From assembly GCA_028279945.1 (NCBI GenBank), contig JANQMT010000039.1:1-9975 (forward strand): 9,975 nucleotides of DNA, read 5' to 3'. The notes under the pieces are model-generated. The model made no database searches. It was not told where the DNA came from and saw only the letters and a program-made list of their open reading frames with translations. Below are positions 6,640 through 9,975 of this stretch, one piece after another (the stretch's first letter is position 1; the number at the start of each line of letters is the position of its first letter). The DNA comes from JAKSCF01 sp028279945. Lineage in GTDB: Bacteria; Bacillota; Clostridia; Peptostreptococcales; JAAYPU01. A program made the translations under genes and the position numbers.

Positions 6640-7692
6640 GTGTCTATAAAGCGTGTTCCAAGTGAGTTTCCAACTATTAATGATGCCTTAGCCAATTCAA
6701 ATCCTTGTGATACAATTATGATTGACAGTGGTGTGTTTACCAATTTTGGCGACACAGTTATACCTCCAAATTTAAATACTATCCGTATTGTGGGTCAAGG
6801 TATTGATGAGACTATCATTGAAGGAAGTATCAACTCAGATTCTGTTGGTATTGATATATCTAAATCGTCATTTATAACAATAGAAAATCTTACTTTAAAA
6901 GGATTTAATGAAAACGGAATATTAGTTGAGTCAGATAACAATATTATAAATAAGGTCAGAGTAATGAATACCGTATTAGGTTTTGCTAACAAAGATGGTA
7001 TACGTATTGAAGGTAAATACAATATCTGTATTGATTGTCAATCCATGAATAATGGCGCTGACGGCATAGGTGTTTCTGGGGATAATAATTATATTATCCA
7101 GTGCAGGGTGTCCAATAACGGCATTGACGGTATAGGCGTCTCCGGATCAAATAATCTTATATTTAATAATATGGCTGAAAATAATACTAATTTTGGTGAT
7201 GGAATCTTTAGTACTAGTTCATCCAACATCTATATAAAAAATATTGCTAGGCTAAACAGTGACGATGGAATAGACTTAGAATCCAATAACAATCTATTAC
7301 TTTTTAATCATTGTTGTAATAACGGTAATGATGGTATAGAAGTTTTTTCTGATAATATTGTCTGGGGTAATAAAGTAATAGATAATCTGAATGGTATCGG
7401 CACAAGTCAAGATGACAATTCTAATATAATCAACCAAAACACTTGTACAAATAATAAAGAAAATGGCATTTTGATAAATGGTGATCGCAATATTATAGAT
7501 AGAAATTGTATCACAGATAATGATGAAGCAGGCATTTTCTTTGGTTCCACCTCTGAAAATAATTGTTATAGATCAAACTGTATTGAAGATAATCTAAATA
7601 ATGTTATAGATCAAGGAACAAATAATATAATGGATTCAAATATCTTTAAAAAGCCTAAAAAGGAAAACTGTCATATCACTTACCCCAAATAA
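6640..7692 (+). CDS. Right-handed parallel beta-helix repeat protein
   Basis: A 350-residue protein with the pectin-lyase-like solenoid fold; its function is unknown. Residues 1-80 form an N-terminal cap typical of these proteins (PSEFPTINDAL, DTIMIDSGVF, IRIVGQGIDETIIEG). From about 90 on, rungs built as D/N-G-I-x-V-x-x-x-N-N-x-I-x-x-N repeat with the G-I step at 92, 119, 141, 163, 187, 209, 231, 251, 276 and 297, mostly every 22 residues. Asn ladders (NN, NNN) are frequent. No signal peptide, membrane segment or sorting motif is visible, so it is probably cytosolic or, by inference, a spore or phage-like surface component. No enzyme motif was recognised. The start is a GTG with AAGGA 5 nt upstream; an ATG at 6623 is out of frame and quickly stopped. 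A weak TTCATC-18-TAATAT (6567-6596) could be its promoter. Confidence 0.88.
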   Translation: MSIKRVPSEFPTINDALANSNPCDTIMIDSGVFTNFGDTVIPPNLNTIRIVGQGIDETIIEGSINSDSVGIDISKSSFITIENLTLKGFNENGILVESDNNIINKVRVMNTVLGFANKDGIRIEGKYNICIDCQSMNNGADGIGVSGDNNYIIQCRVSNNGIDGIGVSGSNNLIFNNMAENNTNFGDGIFSTSSSNIYIKNIARLNSDDGIDLESNNNLLLFNHCCNNGNDGIEVFSDNIVWGNKVIDNLNGIGTSQDDNSNIINQNTCTNNKENGILINGDRNIIDRNCITDNDEAGIFFGSTSENNCYRSNCIEDNLNNVIDQGTNNIMDSNIFKKPKKENCHITYPK

Positions 7693-7743
7693 GAGACTTT
7701 TTTTACAGATTTTGGGTGCTGAAATAATTGGTGTCAAGCGAAC

Positions 7744-7792
7744 AACCTTCCACATTAATGTTAACATATATATTAATCTGGGAGGTTTTTTT
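7744..7792 (+). terminator. Intrinsic terminator of the beta-helix gene, between convergent genes
   Basis: Positions 7744-7760 pair with 7771-7787 (AACCT/AGGTT core, ATTAAT/ATTAAT inner), with one C-C mismatch and two G-U pairs, around a 10-nt loop, then seven T to 7792. The G-U pairs and the T-run show it works in the plus direction. The last two T of its run are part of the stop codon of the opposing radical SAM gene, so the two genes meet with almost no gap. The 50 bp between 7693 and 7743 show nothing else. Confidence 0.82.
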
Positions 7793-9530
7793 ATTCTTTA
7801 GTTATACTGACTTTCTTATCTTCAGTAAATGTAAAAACTAATTTGCACTTTTCCTTTTTCTTTTTAAGCTTTTGATGATACAATAGCATATCATAGTCAT
7901 AGGTCTCAACTTTTGACGCTTTACTATTTTCCTTTAATTTAATACGCATTATTTCTTCTTCAAACCTATACAATTGTTCAATAAAATCATTTTTCATCTT
8001 ATCCTTAATAAAAACCTCTAAACTGTTAGACATCTTTTCTCGTACATCACCTAATTCATCGCCATAATAAACCATTCTATTTAATAAAGTCGTCATTCTT
8101 TTTATTTCAGTTTGGTATGCAAGATAAAAATCTAATAAACTATTGTTATAAAATCTTATTATTTCATTCATAGTTTTTGGTGTTCTAAAAGCAAAATAAT
8201 TGTATATATAATTGATGAATATTTCTAGGTAAAAGTACTTGTGTATAAGTCCGCTATTGAGGATAAATAAACCTGAAAACAAATTTGGATATCTTTTAAT
8301 AAAATCTATATGATTTATAGCAGGATACTTAAATAGATAAAAACTATCTTCATTAAAGATTAAATCATTCTTTTGTGTAAAGTAGATATGTGTACCTGGA
8401 AGACATGCACATTTGAATATTGTTACCTCTTGGATTAATAATTCTTCTACACAAAACCTTATTAGATTTAGGCTTTTTAGCAAATCCTCTTCTTCTTCTG
8501 CAGGAAATCCGTAAATAAAGTTTATTTGCATCTCAATTTCATATCTGTCTATTAACTTGATTGTATCTTTAACTTCTGACATATTTAAGTTCTTTTTAAT
8601 TAATTTTTGCATCCGCTGAGACCCGGTCTCAATGCCTAAAAGAATCTTCTTACAACCTGATCTTGCCATTAAACTAATCATTTCTTTATCCAAAGTATCT
8701 GCCCTTGCGCTACAGAGCCATTCTATATCGATGCCTTGGTCCACTATTCTGCTGCAAAACTCCAAAATATTTTTCTTATAAGCTGTAAATTGATCATGAA
8801 TAAAATCAAATTGTCTAATATTATATTTATTCATATAATATTTAATTTCACTAATTATTCTATCTGTACTCTTCATTCTTGCTTTTCGTTTCCAGAAGGT
8901 TTTGGTACAACAAAAAGTACAGTTATAGGGACATCCTCTCCCTGTCTCGATACGCATTATAGAAGGAAGATTATCTTCATTTAGTTCAAGCATCGACAGT
9001 TCATCTAAATTCTCAATCAATGGACTAGGTTCGTTACAAAGGATCTGATCTTCTTTTTTATAACAAACACCTTTGATATTTTCTATTTCTTCTCTATTAT
9101 TAAAATAATCTATAATATTGATTACGTTTTGTTCACCTTCACCTATAACTACCATATCAATAAAATCAAAGGCCTTTAGAGTCTCTAAACTACATAAACT
9201 GACGTGGGGTCCAGCAAAAATGATCTTGATGCTTTTGTCTATTTTTTTTATATTTTCAGCTACAATTAAGGATATAAAGTATGATCTTTCTATGGTGTAA
9301 AATGATACTATTTTGGGACTTCTATTTAATATATATCTTACAATAGTTTCAAAATCCTTTTCTAGCAGTATATTATCCGGTACTTTTTTTTCTGCCAGCA
9401 AATTAGGAAAGCTAATCACTTCTGAAGTATAATTTGAATTTGTATGAATAATGGTTGATAATAAATTAATACCTATTGGAAAATTTATAATGCTCGATTG
9501 TTGAAATGCATCAACAAATAGAATGTCCAT
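7791..9530 (-). CDS. B12-binding-domain radical SAM protein with long C-terminal extension
   Basis: A 579-residue radical SAM enzyme. Seen: an N-terminal cobalamin-binding-like Rossmann domain (about 1-145, starting DILFVDAF, with AGPHVS at 106-111 and IGEGE at 129-133), then the radical SAM core opening with RIETGRGCPYNCTFCCTKTF (193-212), whose Cys200, Cys204 and Cys207 would hold the 4Fe-4S cluster in a C-x3-C-x2-C pattern. Core landmarks follow: WLCSARADTL (271-280), LLGIETGSQ (297-305) and NFIYGFPAE (337-345). Residues 400-579 form a mostly helical, lysine-rich extension that I do not recognise. The family includes methylases, cyclases and peptide-modifying enzymes; the substrate is unknown. 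ATG start with AAAGGG 7 nt upstream. No precursor peptide, transporter or biosynthetic partner is visible beside it, so it stands alone on this strand. Confidence 0.9.
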   Translation of the reverse strand: MDILFVDAFQQSSIINFPIGINLLSTIIHTNSNYTSEVISFPNLLAEKKVPDNILLEKDFETIVRYILNRSPKIVSFYTIERSYFISLIVAENIKKIDKSIKIIFAGPHVSLCSLETLKAFDFIDMVVIGEGEQNVINIIDYFNNREEIENIKGVCYKKEDQILCNEPSPLIENLDELSMLELNEDNLPSIMRIETGRGCPYNCTFCCTKTFWKRKARMKSTDRIISEIKYYMNKYNIRQFDFIHDQFTAYKKNILEFCSRIVDQGIDIEWLCSARADTLDKEMISLMARSGCKKILLGIETGSQRMQKLIKKNLNMSEVKDTIKLIDRYEIEMQINFIYGFPAEEEEDLLKSLNLIRFCVEELLIQEVTIFKCACLPGTHIYFTQKNDLIFNEDSFYLFKYPAINHIDFIKRYPNLFSGLFILNSGLIHKYFYLEIFINYIYNYFAFRTPKTMNEIIRFYNNSLLDFYLAYQTEIKRMTTLLNRMVYYGDELGDVREKMSNSLEVFIKDKMKNDFIEQLYRFEEEIMRIKLKENSKASKVETYDYDMLLYHQKLKKKKEKCKLVFTFTEDKKVSITKE

Positions 9531-9589
9531 TTCCTCACCCTTTCATTATTTTTGATGATATATTAGTACAAAATTTTTGATCTAAAATC

Positions 9590-9604
9590 GTATATTTAAT
9601 ATAC
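9590..9604. repeat. Perfect AT-rich palindrome upstream of the radical SAM gene
   Basis: GTATATTTAATATAC is a 7-1-7 perfect inverted repeat located 60 bp upstream of the radical SAM start, the usual position of an operator. Such AT-rich palindromes also arise by chance in this sequence, and no regulator gene is adjacent. Confidence 0.3.
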
Positions 9605-9665
9605 AACGGAAGAATTCTCATTAATCTACATTTTATCCATTGCCCATTATTAATATATGTATATG

Positions 9666-9695
9666 AAAAAACAATGCCTCAAAAATGAAGCACTG
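9666..9695 (-). terminator. Intrinsic terminator upstream of the radical SAM gene
   Basis: On the minus strand CAGTGCTTC pairs with GAGGCATTG (seven Watson-Crick and two G-U pairs) around a six-base loop, followed directly by six U. It would end a transcript entering from the right, so the radical SAM gene needs its own promoter downstream of this point, or is controlled by read-through. Confidence 0.75.
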
Positions 9696-9727
9696 CAAAT
9701 AAAAACCTATTTAAATTTATAATTCAG

Positions 9728-9760
9728 AAAAACTGCTGACAAAGCATATTATCAGCAGTT
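9728..9760 (-). terminator. Second minus-strand terminator hairpin
   Basis: AACTGCTGA (9731-9739) and TCAGCAGTT (9752-9760) form a perfect 9-bp stem with a 12-nt loop. On the minus strand it is followed by three more U, five with the stem end. It lies 11 nt after the TAA at 9773-9771 that ends a coding-like fragment, as expected for a gene end. Confidence 0.65.
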
Positions 9761-9770
9761 CAAATTTATA

Positions 9771-9881
9771 TTAAATATATTTTTCCAGAAATTTTAGATT
9801 AAAATCAGCATCTTCAATGCTTAGGCTTTTCCACTATTTATATATGCGCTTCATAAGAAAAGTTTATAAATGTAGCCGTTT
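9771..9881 (-). pseudogene. Possible 3' remnant of a decayed gene
   Basis: Two minus-strand frames carry short coding-like stretches. One, 9881-9838, reads K-T-A-T-F-I-N-F-S-Y-E-A-H-I then stop. The next, in another frame, starts with an ATG at 9854, meets a TAG at 9836-9834 and continues W-K-S-L-S-I-E-D-A-D-F-N-L-K-F-L-E-K-Y-I to a TAA at 9773-9771. The two overlap at 9854-9838 and are followed by a terminator. This would fit a gene end broken by a frameshift and a stop, perhaps from a transposase, but the pieces are too short to assign. Confidence 0.22.
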
Positions 9882-9911
9882 TTTAGTTAAATAATTATTA
9901 ACTCAACTTTC

Positions 9912-9928
9912 CCAGCTTAAAAAGCTGG
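9912..9928. repeat. Short perfect hairpin CCAGCTT-AAA-AAGCTGG near the right edge
   Basis: A 7-bp perfect stem with a 3-nt loop, without a U-run on either strand, so not a terminator. Small subterminal hairpins of this kind occur at ends of some insertion sequences. To its right, an ATG at 9949 opens nine codons (MITHTTAIF) to the window end without a clear ribosome site; it could be the start of a gene beyond the edge. Nothing else in 9882-9975 can be supported. Confidence 0.4.
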
Positions 9929-9975
9929 ATGCACCTTGAAAAATAAATATGATTACGCACACAACTGCAATTTTT

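Noticed and set aside
6795..7022. 75-codon minus-strand open frame inside the beta-helix gene
   Set aside because: Antisense shadow of the repeat protein; the repeat periodicity clearly belongs to the plus strand.
7041..7160. Repeated GGTATAGG/GGCATAGG-like DNA in the beta-helix gene as a DNA repeat array
   Set aside because: The repetition follows from repeated protein rungs with variable codons; it is not a nucleotide-level array or CRISPR.
8736..9300. Two plus-strand open frames opposite the radical SAM gene
   Set aside because: The first covers the antisense of the cluster-binding CxxxCxxC region; both lack ribosome sites.

Overview
The window reads as chromosomal DNA of an AT-rich, low-GC Gram-positive bacterium, most likely a spore-forming Clostridia/Lachnospirales relative. 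The evidence is the Firmicutes-type order mraZ-rsmH-ftsL-pbp, strong GGAGG-like ribosome binding sites, frequent TTG/GTG starts, consensus sigma-A promoters and U-rich intrinsic terminators. This placement is inferred from gene content only.

Left part (1-3076, minus strand): the start of the division and cell wall (dcw) operon, transcribed right to left as mraZ, rsmH, ftsL and a class B penicillin-binding protein. The last is cut by the window edge at its catalytic serine codon. Upstream of mraZ is a helically phased set of GTGG repeats that matches the known MraZ autoregulatory operator. A strong hairpin terminator separates this operon from lgt (prolipoprotein diacylglyceryl transferase), which is also on the minus strand.

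Middle (4112-6497): a minus-strand SAM-dependent methyltransferase of the GSTCD/METTL25-like type and the divergent plus-strand GTPase gene ychF. The 437 bp between them hold the most interesting non-coding structure. One element is a ~120-nt, near-continuous long hairpin whose mismatches on the plus strand become G-U pairs on the minus strand and which ends in a U-run, i.e. a candidate structured RNA in the methyltransferase leader. The other is a near-perfect ychF promoter followed at about +1 by a 17-bp hairpin.

Right part (6640-9975): a parallel beta-helix repeat protein with a 22-residue period and no signal peptide (plus), convergent with a B12-binding-domain radical SAM enzyme with a long C-terminal extension (minus). 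A hairpin terminator sits between them. The last 445 bp have no convincing gene. They carry two tandem minus-strand terminators, a perfect AT-rich palindrome, and what look like frame-broken 3' remnants of a gene, perhaps of a mobile element.

The dcw genes, lgt and ychF are housekeeping. The methyltransferase, beta-helix protein and radical SAM protein are accessory, and their substrates cannot be read from the sequence. I see no CRISPR array, tRNA, rRNA or intact insertion sequence.
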